A stretch of DNA of 64,000 nt from Actinoallomurus spadix (GCF_024055725.1 NZ_JAMXMX010000005.1:248001-312000), one strand, 5' to 3'; counted from the stretch's first letter, positions 43,342 to 54,040 are shown. A program made the numbers and translations. Notes: a model not told the origin generated them from the letters alone.

Positions 43342-44598
43342 ATGACCGATGGACGGCAGGGAGGGCTCCGCGAGTCCCTGCGCCCGATGCTCGCCGTTGT
43401 CGTCGGAGGACACACCGACCCTCCATGGCCCAGACGCCGCCGCCGGACACGGTTCGGCTCGATCGACCTCCGGAGCGCGGGAGACCCCCTCCTGGCGTCG
43501 ATCCTCGCCTTGGCCGGGTACTCGCAGATGGACACACCGCATCCCGACCTCGGTGGCCCGTTCTCTCGCACTCTCCTGCTGCTGGCCGCCTGCGGTGGTG
43601 TCGCCCCACTGCTACTGCGCCGCAGCCGCCCGCTGGTCGCCTGGCGGCTGTCCGCACTGGTGATGGTGATCTCGTCGATCGTGGTCAGCCCGCGCTCGAC
43701 CCTCGGCACGCCGTACGTGCCGACGTTCGGCATCGTCTACCTGCTGTGCCTGTACTCCCTGGCGGTGCGCTGCGAACGTACGGTGACCATCGGCGCCATG
43801 GTGGTCTCGACGCTCGGATGCGTCATCCTCGACCCGCCGACCAAGGCGTTCGCGCTGCTGTGCGCCGTGCCGCTCCTCCTCGGCCACGCGGTGCGGCTCC
43901 GGCGTACGACCAAGCAGGAACTCGCCGAGCAGGAGGCCCGGCACGAGGCGGAGACCGCCGTGCTCCAGGAGCGGCAGCGGATCGCGCGGGAGCTGCACGA
44001 CGTCGTCGCCCACCACATGTCGGTGATCGCCATCCAGGCGGAGGCCGCGCCGTACAAGGTCGCCGACCCGCCGCCGGAGCTGGCCGAGAGCTTCGCAGAC
44101 ATCCGCGCCAGCGCCCTCGAAGGGCTCACCGAGCTGCGCCGGATCCTCGGCGTGCTGCGTACCGACCCATCGGCGCAGACCGCGCCGCAGCCGGGCCTCG
44201 AACGCCTGGAGGAGGTCGTCGCCTCCGCCCGCGCCGGCGGGCTGAGCGTCGAGACGTCCGTGACCGGGGAGCCGCCGGTCCTGCCCGGTGGTGTCGGGCT
44301 GTCGGCCTACCGGATCCTGCAGGAGTCGCTGAGCAACGCGATGCGGCACGCCCCGGGCGCGGCGGTGCGCGTGGACATCGCGTATGAACCGGACGCGCTG
44401 CGGCTGCGGGTGCACAACGGGCCGGGGAACGAGCCGGACCGAGTCGTACGCGCGGGCGGCGGCCATGGCCTGGTCGGCATGCGGGAACGCGCCGCGATGC
44501 TCGGTGGCGAGCTCAGCGCGGAGCCGACCCACGACGGCGGCTTCGTCGTCGTCGCGACCCTCCCCCTGGGCCCCGAGGCCCTCGCACCGACCGCCTGA
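43342..44598 (+). CDS. Sensor histidine kinase (NarL/DesK type)
   Basis: The 418-aa protein has several N-terminal membrane helices (about residues 45-185), a HisKA_3 dimerization domain with the phosphorylated His219 in ARELHDVVAHHMSVIAIQAEAAPY, and a HATPase_c domain (LQESLSNAMRHAPG; GGHGLVGMRERAAMLGG). It senses an unknown envelope signal. The response regulator follows 37 bp later. ATG 43342 lacks a ribosome-binding site and could be leaderless. Confidence 0.93.
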   Translation: MTDGRQGGLRESLRPMLAVVVGGHTDPPWPRRRRRTRFGSIDLRSAGDPLLASILALAGYSQMDTPHPDLGGPFSRTLLLLAACGGVAPLLLRRSRPLVAWRLSALVMVISSIVVSPRSTLGTPYVPTFGIVYLLCLYSLAVRCERTVTIGAMVVSTLGCVILDPPTKAFALLCAVPLLLGHAVRLRRTTKQELAEQEARHEAETAVLQERQRIARELHDVVAHHMSVIAIQAEAAPYKVADPPPELAESFADIRASALEGLTELRRILGVLRTDPSAQTAPQPGLERLEEVVASARAGGLSVETSVTGEPPVLPGGVGLSAYRILQESLSNAMRHAPGAAVRVDIAYEPDALRLRVHNGPGNEPDRVVRAGGGHGLVGMRERAAMLGGELSAEPTHDGGFVVVATLPLGPEALAPTA

Positions 44599-44635
44599 GC
44601 ACGCCCCGAGCGGACCGCCCCGAAGAAAGGGACCC

Positions 44636-45295
44636 ATGAGCATCCGCGTAGTCATCGCCGACGACCAGGGAATGGTGCGGTCCGGCTTCTCGATCCTGTT
44701 GAACGCCCAGCCGGACATCGAGGTCGTCGGCGAGGCCGTCAACGGGGAAGAGGCCGTGTCCAAGGCCGACGGCCTGCGGCCCGACGTGGTGCTGATGGAC
44801 GTGCGGATGCCGGTCCTCGACGGCCTCGCCGCCACCCGCCGCATCACCGAGCGGCCGGACCACCCCGCCGTACTCGTGCTGACCACCTTCGACCTCGATG
44901 ACTACGTGTACGAGGCCCTGCGCGCCGGGGCCAGCGGATTCCTCCTCAAGGACGCCTCGGCGCGGGAATTGTCGGACGCGGTGCGCGTGGTCGCGGCGGG
45001 CGAGGCGCTGCTGGCGCCGACCGTGACCCGGCGGCTGATCGCGGAGTTCGCGCGCATGGGCGCGCCGAAGGCGCCCGACCGCCGGCGCTTGGACGGCCTG
45101 ACGGAACGGGAGACCGAGGTGCTCGGCCTGGTGGCCCGCGGCCTGTCCAACGCCCAGATCGCCGAGCACCTGGTCGTCGCCGAGCAGACGGTCAAGACGC
45201 ACGTCGGCCGCATCCTCATGAAGCTGGACCTGCGCGACCGCACCCAGGCCGTGGTCTACGCGTACGAGACCGGGCTGGTGCGCCCCGGCGAGTGA
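44636..45295 (+). CDS. LuxR/NarL-type response regulator
   Basis: The 219-aa protein has a receiver domain (IRVVIADDQGMVRSGFSILL; phospho-acceptor Asp55 in VVLMDVRMPVLDG; Lys in GFLLKDAS) and a C-terminal LuxR HTH (LTERETEVLGLVARGLSNAQIAEHLVVAEQTVKTHVGRILMKL). It is partner to the kinase just upstream. Likely targets are the hydrolase/acyltransferase pair downstream and its own operon. ATG 44636 follows GAAAGG. Confidence 0.95.
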   Translation: MSIRVVIADDQGMVRSGFSILLNAQPDIEVVGEAVNGEEAVSKADGLRPDVVLMDVRMPVLDGLAATRRITERPDHPAVLVLTTFDLDDYVYEALRAGASGFLLKDASARELSDAVRVVAAGEALLAPTVTRRLIAEFARMGAPKAPDRRRLDGLTERETEVLGLVARGLSNAQIAEHLVVAEQTVKTHVGRILMKLDLRDRTQAVVYAYETGLVRPGE

Positions 45296-45381
45296 CCGGG
45301 GAGATCATCCACCCCCTACCGGGGATGTACGCGGCAAGTACGGTCCTCAGGGGGACGCGGGCGACAACGGACGATTCGTAA

Positions 45382-45408
45382 CTTCCTGATCACTCGTTGA
45401 TCAGGAAG
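45382..45408 (+). promoter_or_regulatory. Perfect inverted repeat covering a ribosome-binding site
   Basis: CTTCCTGATCA (45382-45392) and TGATCAGGAAG (45398-45408) are perfect 11-bp arms with a 5-nt loop. The right arm contains the AGGAAGG Shine-Dalgarno of the hydrolase at 45418. As RNA it would hide that site; as DNA it would be an operator for a dimeric protein, perhaps the response regulator upstream. Confidence 0.65.
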
Positions 45409-45417
45409 GACGGGTCC

Positions 45418-46332
45418 GTGAACAAGCGCCGGGCAGCACTCGCCACCGCCATCACCGGCGGCATCATGCTCACGGCCGGGGCCGCCGGCGGCCGCCCCTC
45501 CGTGCCGCCACCGCCCGTACAGCCGCTGCCCGCGCTGACCGCACCGGCGCTCACCGCGCGGTACGCCGCGGAACGGCAGGCGATCGAGGCCGCCGCCCGG
45601 CGCGACCCCCGGCTGCGGCCGCTGGCCGCGCCCGGCCGGACCTTCGTCGCGTTCGACCCGCGCGGCCGTGCCGTCGAGGTCGTCGGCGACCTCGCCACGG
45701 CGCGGCGCGTGGCGATCCTCATCCCCGGCTCGGACACCACGCTGCACACCTTCGACTCCCGGGGCACCGCCTCCCCCGGCGGCGGAGCGCGGGCGGTGCT
45801 GGCCGAGGCCCGGCGGATCGACCCCCACGCCCGGCTCGCGGTCATCGCCTGGCTGGGCTACTCCGCGCCGAGCACCCTCAGCCTGGACGTCGCGACCACC
45901 GTCCGCGCCGACCAGGGCGCCCGGGCCCTGCGGCCGCTCGTCAACACCCTCGGCGCCCACGGCGTGGCGGTGAGCCTGCTGTGCCACAGCTACGGCTCGG
46001 TGGTGTGCGGGCGGGCCGCCCCCGACGTCGACGCGACCGACATCGCGGTCTTCGGCAGCCCGGGAATGGCCGTCTCGTCCGCGGCGGCGCTGCGCACCCG
46101 GGCGCGGGTGTGGGCGGGGCGCGGGTCCGGCGACTGGACGGCGTACGTGCCGAAGGTCCGGATGCTCGGGCTGGGCTTCGGCGCCGACCCGGTCGGCCGG
46201 GACTTCGGTGCGCGCGTCTTCGCGGCCGGTGACGGCGGCCACAGCGACTATCTCCGGCCGGACGGGATCGCCCTGCGGAACCTGGCCCTGATCGCCCTCG
46301 GGCGCGGCGCGGAGGTGTCCCGTGACCGCTGA
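45418..46332 (+). CDS. Secreted alpha/beta hydrolase, DUF1023-like
   Basis: The 304-aa protein has a hydrophobic leader (about residues 5-24, ALATAITGGIMLTAGAAGG) and an alpha/beta-hydrolase domain: VAILIPGSDTTLHTF, a nucleophile elbow CHSYGSVVCG, FGSPGM, and a late VGR/GHSDYL His block. It probably cleaves a lipid or ester outside the cell. GTG 45418 has AGGAAGGA upstream, inside the 45382-45408 hairpin. It overlaps the acyltransferase gene by 11 bp. Confidence 0.85.
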   Translation: MNKRRAALATAITGGIMLTAGAAGGRPSVPPPPVQPLPALTAPALTARYAAERQAIEAAARRDPRLRPLAAPGRTFVAFDPRGRAVEVVGDLATARRVAILIPGSDTTLHTFDSRGTASPGGGARAVLAEARRIDPHARLAVIAWLGYSAPSTLSLDVATTVRADQGARALRPLVNTLGAHGVAVSLLCHSYGSVVCGRAAPDVDATDIAVFGSPGMAVSSAAALRTRARVWAGRGSGDWTAYVPKVRMLGLGFGADPVGRDFGARVFAAGDGGHSDYLRPDGIALRNLALIALGRGAEVSRDR

Positions 46333-47557
46333 ACCGGTCCTGAGCCCACCCCCGGCGGCCCCGATGGATTCCGCGGCTCCGGCAGCTCCGGCGGCTCCGG
46401 CGGAGGTGACGCCGCGCGGGCGGATCCGCGCGCTGGCCCACCGCGTCGACGCGGCCACCCCGGAGCATCGCGACCGGGCCGTGGACGCGCTGCGGGCCTA
46501 CGCCATCCTCGGCGTCGTCCTCGGGCACTGGCTGGTCACCGCGCTCGTCGCCTCGGCGGGCCCGGACGGCGGCCGAGCGTGGAGCACGCGCAGCCCGCTG
46601 GCGTCCCTGCCGGCACTGGCCCCGGTGTCCTGGGCACTGCAGACGCTGGCGCTGTTCTTCTTCGTCGGCGGGTACTCCGCGGCCCGGAGCCTGCGCCGCC
46701 CGCGGAGCGCCGCCGGATGGGTCCGCGCCCGCGTGGTGCGGCTGTGCCGTCCGCCGGCCGTGCTGGTCGCGGCCTGGGCGCCCCTCACGCTCCTGCTCGC
46801 GGCGACGGGGACGGACCCGATGCCGCTGGTCCGTCTCATGTACAGCCCGCTGTGGTTCCTGTGCGTGTTCATCGGCCTGACCGCGCTCACGCCACTGCTC
46901 GTCCGCTACGGGCCGTACGCCGCGGCGGTGGCGGCCGCCGTCGTCGGTGGCGTGGACCTCGTCAGGTTCGGCCTGGACGGTCCCGCCTGGCTCGGCTGGC
47001 TGAACGTGCCCGCCGCGTGGGCGGTGCCGTACCTGCTCGGCGTCGCCTGGGCGAACGGCCGGCTCGGCTCCCGGCGTACGGCCCTGGCCCTCCTCCTCGG
47101 CGGGGCGGCGGCCGCGGCCGCGCTCGTGGCGTTCGCCGGATACCCGGCGAGCATGGTCGGCGTGCCGGGCGCGCGGGTGTCCAACCTCAGCCCGCCGACG
47201 GCGGCCGCGATGGCGTTCGGGCTCGCGCAGGTCGGCGCCGCGCTGCTGCTGCGGAACCGGCTGGCGCGCTGGATGCGGCGGCCTCTCGCCTGGGCCCCCG
47301 TGGCGCTCGCGAACCTCTCGGCGATGACCGTCTTCTGCTGGCACCAGACGTCGTTCATGCTGGTGACCTCGGCGATGCGGCCCTTCGGTAGGCTGCCCGG
47401 ACTGCTCGACGTCCCCGACCACTGGGGCTGGGTCGCGGCCCGGGTGGCGTGGCTGCCGGCGTTCGCGTCGGTGCTGGCCGGGTGCCTGGCGGTGTTCCGG
47501 AGGTTCGAGGGCACGAGCGTGAGACCCGGTCGGAGGCGGTGCGGCCGGCACGGCTGA
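46322..47557 (+). CDS. Membrane acyltransferase family 3 protein
   Basis: The 411-aa protein has about ten transmembrane helices. The acyltransferase_3 signature is near the start (DRAVDALRAYAILGVVLGHWL), with FFFVGGYSAARSL and SPLWFLCVFIG further on, and FCWHQTSFMLV late. It would transfer acyl groups to exported glycans or lipids. GTG 46322 overlaps the hydrolase end, so hydrolase and acyltransferase are coupled and may adjust acylation of the same envelope molecule. Confidence 0.88.
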   Translation: MTAEPVLSPPPAAPMDSAAPAAPAAPAEVTPRGRIRALAHRVDAATPEHRDRAVDALRAYAILGVVLGHWLVTALVASAGPDGGRAWSTRSPLASLPALAPVSWALQTLALFFFVGGYSAARSLRRPRSAAGWVRARVVRLCRPPAVLVAAWAPLTLLLAATGTDPMPLVRLMYSPLWFLCVFIGLTALTPLLVRYGPYAAAVAAAVVGGVDLVRFGLDGPAWLGWLNVPAAWAVPYLLGVAWANGRLGSRRTALALLLGGAAAAAALVAFAGYPASMVGVPGARVSNLSPPTAAAMAFGLAQVGAALLLRNRLARWMRRPLAWAPVALANLSAMTVFCWHQTSFMLVTSAMRPFGRLPGLLDVPDHWGWVAARVAWLPAFASVLAGCLAVFRRFEGTSVRPGRRRCGRHG

Positions 47558-47576
47558 TAGGTGGGAGGCTGTTCGC

Positions 47577-48752
47577 GTGCAGAAAGACCTCGACATCCGC
47601 GAACAGACCACTGAGCGGCTCGAACAGGCCATGGGTGCGCTGGGCACCGCCGCGACCGCCAGCATGGAGGAGCGCCTCCCGTGGTTCCGCGCGATGTCGG
47701 CGGAGTACCGCTCCTGGGTCGGTCTGGTCGCCCAGGCGGGCATCGCCGGGTTCGTCGAGTGGTTCAAGCACGAGGAGAAGATCCGGCCGGCCATCGCCGG
47801 CGAGGTGTTCGGCACCGCGCCGCGCGAGCTCATGCGGGCCGTGCGGCTCCAGCAGACCGTCGAGATCGTCCGGGTCGTCATCGACGTCGTCGAGGCCCAG
47901 GTGAACGAGCTCGCGGCGCCCGGCGGCGAGACGCAGCTGCGCGAGGCCATCCTGCGCTACACGCGCGAGGTCGCCTTCGGCGCGGCCCAGGTGTACGCGC
48001 GGGCCGCGGAGACGCGGGGTGCCTGGGACGCCCGGCTGGAGGCGCTCATCGTCGACGCGCTGCTGCGCGGCGAGGTCGACGAGTCGCTGCACTCGTGGGC
48101 CGCGGCACTCGGCTGGGCGTCGACGTCGGTGGCCGTGATGGCGGGCAACACCCCCGAGGACGAGCCCGAGGCCATCATCGACGACATCCGCATCGCGTCC
48201 CGCCGGGCGCGCGTCGACGTGCTCGCGGGAGTGCAGGGCAGCCGCCTCATCGTGATCGTCGGCGGTGTCGAGGACGACCCCCTCGCGGCGGCCAAGCCGT
48301 TCACCTCCAAGTTCGGCCCGGGCGCGGTGGTGATCGGGCCGCGCGTCGACGACCTGTACGCCGCCACGATGTCGGCGCGGGCGGCGCTGGCCGGGCTGCG
48401 CGCCGTGGCGGGCTGGCCGGACGCGCCGCGGCCGGTGTTCGCCGGGGACCTGCTCGCCGAGCGCGCCCTCGACGGCGACCCGGACGCGCGGGCGTTCCTC
48501 GTGGAGGAGGTCTACGAACCGCTGCGCGCGGCGGGGGCCCCGCTCCTCGACACGCTGACGACCTACCTGGAGCAGGGGTCGTCGCTGGAGGCCACCGCGC
48601 GGCTGTTGTTCGTGCACCCCAACACGGTGCGGTACCGCCTGCGCCGGGTCACCGAGCTGACCGGATACGTCCCCGCCGACGGCCGCGCGGCGTTCACTCT
48701 CCGCATCGCCCTGGTCCTCGGACGGTTCGCGGACCGGCCCGCTTCGCTCTGA
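47577..48752 (+). CDS. fasR: FasR-like PucR-family regulator of fatty-acid synthesis
   Basis: The 391-aa protein has an N-terminal helical region, a GGDEF-like middle (SRLIVIVGGVEDDPLAAAK) and a C-terminal PucR HTH (TLTTYLEQGSSLEATARLLFVHPNTVRYRLRRVTELTGY). The homologous gene directly upstream of fabD in Streptomyces is the activator FasR, and the same position is held here. It probably senses acyl-CoA or acyl-ACP. GTG 47577 begins 20 bp after the acyltransferase stop. Confidence 0.88.
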   Translation: MQKDLDIREQTTERLEQAMGALGTAATASMEERLPWFRAMSAEYRSWVGLVAQAGIAGFVEWFKHEEKIRPAIAGEVFGTAPRELMRAVRLQQTVEIVRVVIDVVEAQVNELAAPGGETQLREAILRYTREVAFGAAQVYARAAETRGAWDARLEALIVDALLRGEVDESLHSWAAALGWASTSVAVMAGNTPEDEPEAIIDDIRIASRRARVDVLAGVQGSRLIVIVGGVEDDPLAAAKPFTSKFGPGAVVIGPRVDDLYAATMSARAALAGLRAVAGWPDAPRPVFAGDLLAERALDGDPDARAFLVEEVYEPLRAAGAPLLDTLTTYLEQGSSLEATARLLFVHPNTVRYRLRRVTELTGYVPADGRAAFTLRIALVLGRFADRPASL

Positions 48753-48766
48753 TCCGTCACCCGTCG

Positions 48767-48787
48767 CCTTGTAGGACCCTCACAAGG
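48767..48787. promoter_or_regulatory. Inverted repeat upstream of fabD, candidate FasR site
   Basis: CCTTGT at 48767 and ACAAGG at 48782 are perfect 6-bp arms with a 9-nt centre, 56 bp before fabD. It lies between fasR and fabD, where a FasR operator is expected; it could instead be the fasR terminator. Confidence 0.45.
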
Positions 48788-48842
48788 CTCGCCGCCGGAG
48801 ATTCGTACCTCACCGCATGAACATGGTGGAGTCCTACAGTGC

Positions 48843-49787
48843 ATGGTTGAGTGCGTGCTCGTCATCGCCGCGCCCGGGCAGGGCGCCCAGACCCCGGGAT
48901 TCCTCAACGCCTGGCTCGAAGTGCCGGGTGTCGCCGACCGTCTCGCGTGGTGGTCCGCCGTCACCGGACTCGACCTGATCCGCTACGGCACCACCGCCGA
49001 CGCCGATGAGATCCGCGACACCGCCGTCGCGCAGCCTCTCCTGGTAGCCGCCGCGCTCGCGGCGTACGAGGCGCTGGGCATCACACCGGACGTGACGACC
49101 GGGCACAGCGTGGGCGAGCTCGCCGCCGCCGCGATCGCCGGTGTCATCTCCCCCGAGTCCGCCATGGTGCTCGTACGGGAGCGCGGCCGGGCGATGGCCG
49201 AGGCGGCCGCCGTCACCGAGACCGGCATGACCGCCGTGCTCGGCGGCGACGCCGAGGAGGTCCTCGCCGCGATCGAGAAGCACGGCCTCACCCCGGCGAA
49301 CGCCAACGGCGCCGGTCAGGTGGTCGCGGCCGGCACGAAGGAGCAGCTGGCCGCGTTCGCGGAGGAGCCGCCCGCCGGCGCGCGGCTGCGCCCGCTGTCG
49401 GTGGCCGGGGCCTTCCACACGCATCACATGGCCCCCGCGGTCGACACGCTGCGGCGGATCACTCCGGGCATGCCGGTGGCCGCCCCCGTCACCCGGCTGC
49501 TCTCCAACCGCGACGGCGCCGTCGTGGACCACGGCCCCGACTTCGTCGCCCGCCTCGTCGAGCAGGTCAGCGCACCGGTGCGCTGGGACTCCTGCATGGC
49601 GACGATGGCGGACCTCGGCGTCACGGCGATCATCGAACTGCCTCCGGCGGGCACTCTCGTCGGCCTCGTCCGGCGCGCGCTCCCCGGCGTCGAGCGGGTC
49701 GCGCTGAAGACGCCCGACGACCTCGACAAGGCGCGCGCCCTCATCGAGGAGACGCGCGCCGGCGACGACACCTTGGAGAACGCGTGA
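48843..49787 (+). CDS. fabD: Malonyl-CoA:ACP S-malonyltransferase
   Basis: The 314-aa enzyme loads malonyl units onto ACP. It has VIAAPGQGAQTPGFL near the start, the nucleophile elbow TGHSVGELAAAAIAG (Ser), the arginine in LVRERGRAMAEAA, and AGAFHTHHM with the catalytic His. It is the first enzyme of the FAS II operon; its stop overlaps fabH by 4 bp. Start codons at 48843 (ATG) and 48855 (GTG) are both possible; GGAG sits 11 nt before the ATG. Confidence 0.95.
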   Translation: MVECVLVIAAPGQGAQTPGFLNAWLEVPGVADRLAWWSAVTGLDLIRYGTTADADEIRDTAVAQPLLVAAALAAYEALGITPDVTTGHSVGELAAAAIAGVISPESAMVLVRERGRAMAEAAAVTETGMTAVLGGDAEEVLAAIEKHGLTPANANGAGQVVAAGTKEQLAAFAEEPPAGARLRPLSVAGAFHTHHMAPAVDTLRRITPGMPVAAPVTRLLSNRDGAVVDHGPDFVARLVEQVSAPVRWDSCMATMADLGVTAIIELPPAGTLVGLVRRALPGVERVALKTPDDLDKARALIEETRAGDDTLENA

Positions 49788-50749
49788 CGTCATTCCAGCT
49801 TCGTACCGGCGCCCCCGCGGCGCGCATCCTCGCGTTCGGCCACTACCAGCCGTCGAACGTCGTCACCAACGACGACCTCGCCAAGACGGTCGACACCAAC
49901 GACGAGTGGATCCAGAGCCGCGTCGGCATCAAGCAGCGCCGCATCGCGGGCCCGGAGGAGTCGGTCGTCGACATGGCCGTCCAGGCCGGCGGTAAGGCCC
50001 TGGCGAGCAGCGGCCTGTCCCCGGAGGACATCGACCTGGTCATCGTCGCCACCTGCACCCAGGAGGCGCAGATCCCCAACGCGTCGGCGAGCGTGGCCGA
50101 CCGGCTCGGCATCACCGCGCCCGGCGCGTACGACGTCAACGCGGCGTGCGCCGGCTTCTGCTACGCCCTGTCCAACGCCTCCGACGCGGTCCGCGCCGGC
50201 TCGGCGCGCAACGTGCTGGTCATCGGCGCGGAGAAGCTGTCGCAGTGGGTCGACTGGACCGACCGCTCGACCTGCATCATCTTCGCCGACGGCGCCGGCG
50301 CGGCGGTCGTGACCGGCTCCGACGAGGCGGCCGTCGGCCCCGTCGTCTGGGGCAGCGCCGGCGACATGGCGAGCCGGATCTACATCAAGGACCGGAACAG
50401 CTTCCTGTACCAGGAAGGACAGGCCGTCTTCCGGTGGGCGACCACGGCGCTGCACCCCATCGCCAAGGAGGCCTGCCAGCGCGCGGGCGTCGACCCGTCC
50501 GAGCTGGCCGCGTTCGTCCCGCACCAGGCGAACCTTCGCATCGTCGAGGCGATCGCGCGTAAGCTCAAGGCCGAGAACGCCATCGTCGCCGACGACATCG
50601 TGAACGCCGGCAACACCTCGGCCGCCTCGATCCCCCTGGCGCTGTCCCGCATGATCGAACGCGGTGACGTGACCTCCGGCGCGCCGGCCCTGCTGATCGG
50701 CTTCGGCGCCGGCATGACCTACGCCGCGCAGGTGGTCCGCGTCCCGTAG
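49784..50749 (+). CDS. fabH: 3-oxoacyl-ACP synthase III
   Basis: The 321-aa KAS III condenses acetyl- or branched acyl-CoA primers with malonyl-ACP. The Cys-His-Asn triad is intact: Cys122 in NAACAGFCYAL, His in VPHQANLRIVEA and Asn in NAGNTSAASIPL. It has the wider primer-binding style of actinomycetes, so branched primers are likely. It overlaps fabD by 4 bp (GTGA) and is followed by acpP after 79 bp. Confidence 0.96.
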   Translation: MTSFQLRTGAPAARILAFGHYQPSNVVTNDDLAKTVDTNDEWIQSRVGIKQRRIAGPEESVVDMAVQAGGKALASSGLSPEDIDLVIVATCTQEAQIPNASASVADRLGITAPGAYDVNAACAGFCYALSNASDAVRAGSARNVLVIGAEKLSQWVDWTDRSTCIIFADGAGAAVVTGSDEAAVGPVVWGSAGDMASRIYIKDRNSFLYQEGQAVFRWATTALHPIAKEACQRAGVDPSELAAFVPHQANLRIVEAIARKLKAENAIVADDIVNAGNTSAASIPLALSRMIERGDVTSGAPALLIGFGAGMTYAAQVVRVP

Positions 50750-50828
50750 GGCCGGGCCGTTCCCGCGCCGTCCCCCTGAACTCCCTTCGAAGCACACATC
50801 GCAACAACAGGAAATGGAGAAATACCCC

Positions 50829-51083
50829 ATGGCTCTTTCCGAGCAGGAGATCCTCGACGGCCTCGGCGAGATCATCGAGGAGATCGCGGGCGTCGACCCG
50901 TCCGAGGTCACCCCGGAGAAGTCCTTCGTCGACGACCTGGACATCGACTCCCTGTCGATGGTCGAGATCGCCGTCGCCGCGCAGGACAAGTTCGGCGTCG
51001 AGATCCCCGACGACGAGCTGAAGAACCTCAAGACGGTCAAGGACGTCGTCGTCTACGTGCAGAACAAGGGCGTCTCTGCCTGA
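50829..51083 (+). CDS. acpP: Acyl carrier protein
   Basis: The 84-aa acidic four-helix protein carries the growing chain on phosphopantetheine at Ser41 in DDLDIDSLSMVEIAVA. ATG 50829 has GGAG about 12 nt before it and gives the usual ACP start; an in-frame ATG at 50814 overlaps that site. It would be modified by the transferase at 1004. Confidence 0.97.
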   Translation: MALSEQEILDGLGEIIEEIAGVDPSEVTPEKSFVDDLDIDSLSMVEIAVAAQDKFGVEIPDDELKNLKTVKDVVVYVQNKGVSA

Positions 51084-51112
51084 AGTCGAGGAGCAAGGGA
51101 GAGCGTGACCAT

Positions 51113-52362
<1,250 letters not shown>

Positions 52363-52366
<4 letters not shown>

Positions 52367-53811
52367 CCGTTGTCGACAGCAGGTCCGCCACGCAGGCGCC
52401 CGAGCCCGCGCCGTCCCCCGAGCCCGTCGCGCCGGACCCGCGTGACCCGCGGGTCCGCCTGGAGGCGCTCTTCGACGAGGGGTCGCTGCGGCTCCTCACC
52501 GAGGAGGACACCAGCGGCGCCCTCGCGGGCGTCGGCCGGATCGAGGGCATCCCGGTCGTGGCGTTCGCCAGCGACCCGCGCGTGCAGGGCGGCGCGATGG
52601 GCTCGGAGGGTTGCGAGCACATCGTCCACGCCTACGACCACGCCGTACGGGAACGGCTGCCGATCATCGGCCTGTGGCACTCCGGCGGGGCGCGCCTCGC
52701 CGAGGGCGCGGCGTCCCTGCACGGGGTCGGGCGCATCTTCGCGGCCATGACCAAGGCGTCGGGCGTCGTCCCGCAGATCTCGGTCGTGCTCGGCGCCGCC
52801 GCCGGCGGGGCCGCGTACGGCCCGGCGCTGACCGACATCGTCATCCTGTCCGAGGGCGGCCGCATCTTCGTGACCGGCCCGGACGTCGTACGGTCGGTCA
52901 CCGGCGAGGACGTCGACATGGCGTCCCTCGGCGGGCCCGAGCCGCACAGCAAGCGCAGCGGCGTCGTGCACGTCGTGGCCAAGGACGACACCGAGGCTCT
53001 GCTCAAGGCCCGACGGCTCGCGTCCCTCCTCGGCCACCAGGGCCGCATGCGGCCGGAGGAGGTCGAGGAGGTCGACCTGGGCGGCGTGCTGCCCGACAAC
53101 CCCCGCCGCGCGTACGACGTGCACCCCATCATCAACAAGCTGCTCGACGACCCGGCGGAGGCCATCGAGCTGCACCCGAAGTGGGCGCCGAACATCGTCA
53201 CGACGCTCGGCCGTTTCGGCGGCCGTACGGTCGGCGTCATCGCCAACAACCCGATGCGGCTGGGCGGCTGCCTGGACTCCACGTCGGCGGAGAAGGCGGC
53301 GCGGTTCGTGCGGATGTGCGACGCGTTCGGCGTGCCGCTCGTCGTCATCGTGGACGTCCCCGGCTACCTGCCGGGCGTCGGCCAGGAGCACGACGGCGTC
53401 GTACGCCGCGGCGCGAAGCTGCTGCACGCGTTCGCGGAGGCGGTCGTGCCGCGCGTCACGCTCGTGACCCGCAAGTCGATCGGCGGCGCGTACATCGCGA
53501 TGAACTCCCGCGCGCTGGGCGCGACGCGCGTCTTCGCCTGGCCGACCGCCGAGATCGCGGTGATGGGCGCGGTCGCCGCCGTGCGCGTCCTGCACCGCCG
53601 CAAGCTGGCCGCCGTCCCGGAGGAGGAGCGGCACGCGCTGGAGCTGCAGCTCGCCGCCGAGCACGAGAAGATCTCCGGTGGCGTCCAGCGGGCCCAGGAC
53701 CTCGGCGTGATCGACGAGATCATCGAGCCGGCCAAGACGCGGCGCGCGATCGCGCAGGCCATCGCCGAGGCGACCCCCGCCCGGGGCGCCCACGGCAGCA
53801 TCCCCCTGTAG
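52363..53811 (+). CDS. accD: Acyl-CoA carboxylase beta subunit (carboxyltransferase)
   Basis: The 482-aa protein transfers carboxyl from biotin to acetyl- or propionyl-CoA, giving malonyl- or methylmalonyl-CoA. Both halves are present: LWHSGGARLAEGAASL with AAAGGAAYGPALTD in the N-half, and VDVPGYLPGVGQEHDGVVRRGAKLL with RKSIGGAYIAMNS in the C-half. Position after fabF matches accD6 in the mycobacterial FAS II operon. It ends the operon, before a terminator. Confidence 0.95.
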
Positions 53812-53831
53812 TTCGCCCGCGAGGACCCGAG

Positions 53832-53863
53832 CGCCCCGTCCAGGATCAGCCCTGGGCGGGGCG
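53832..53863 (+). terminator. Terminator of the FAS II operon
   Basis: A 13-bp stem (53832-53844 with 53851-53863, one T-G wobble) with a 6-nt loop lies 20 bp after the accD stop, followed by TTCGTC. Confidence 0.8.
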
Positions 53864-54040
53864 TTCGTCATCCCGCACGGCGCCTGGCCCCAGGGCCGCC
53901 CTCCCAGGAGTCAAGCCGCCGCCGAGCCCACCCGACCGGTGCCCCCGGAGCGGAGACGGCGCAGGCCGATGTGGCCGGTCCGAAGGGCTCCGCCAGGTTC
54001 CGGGACCTTCGAACCCGTGAAGTCCTTACCGAGACGCCCG

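Noticed and set aside
45941-47950. A 669-codon minus-strand frame across the acyltransferase and fasR start
   Set aside because: Arg/Pro-rich translation without motifs; the plus strand holds the real genes with overlaps and ribosome-binding sites.
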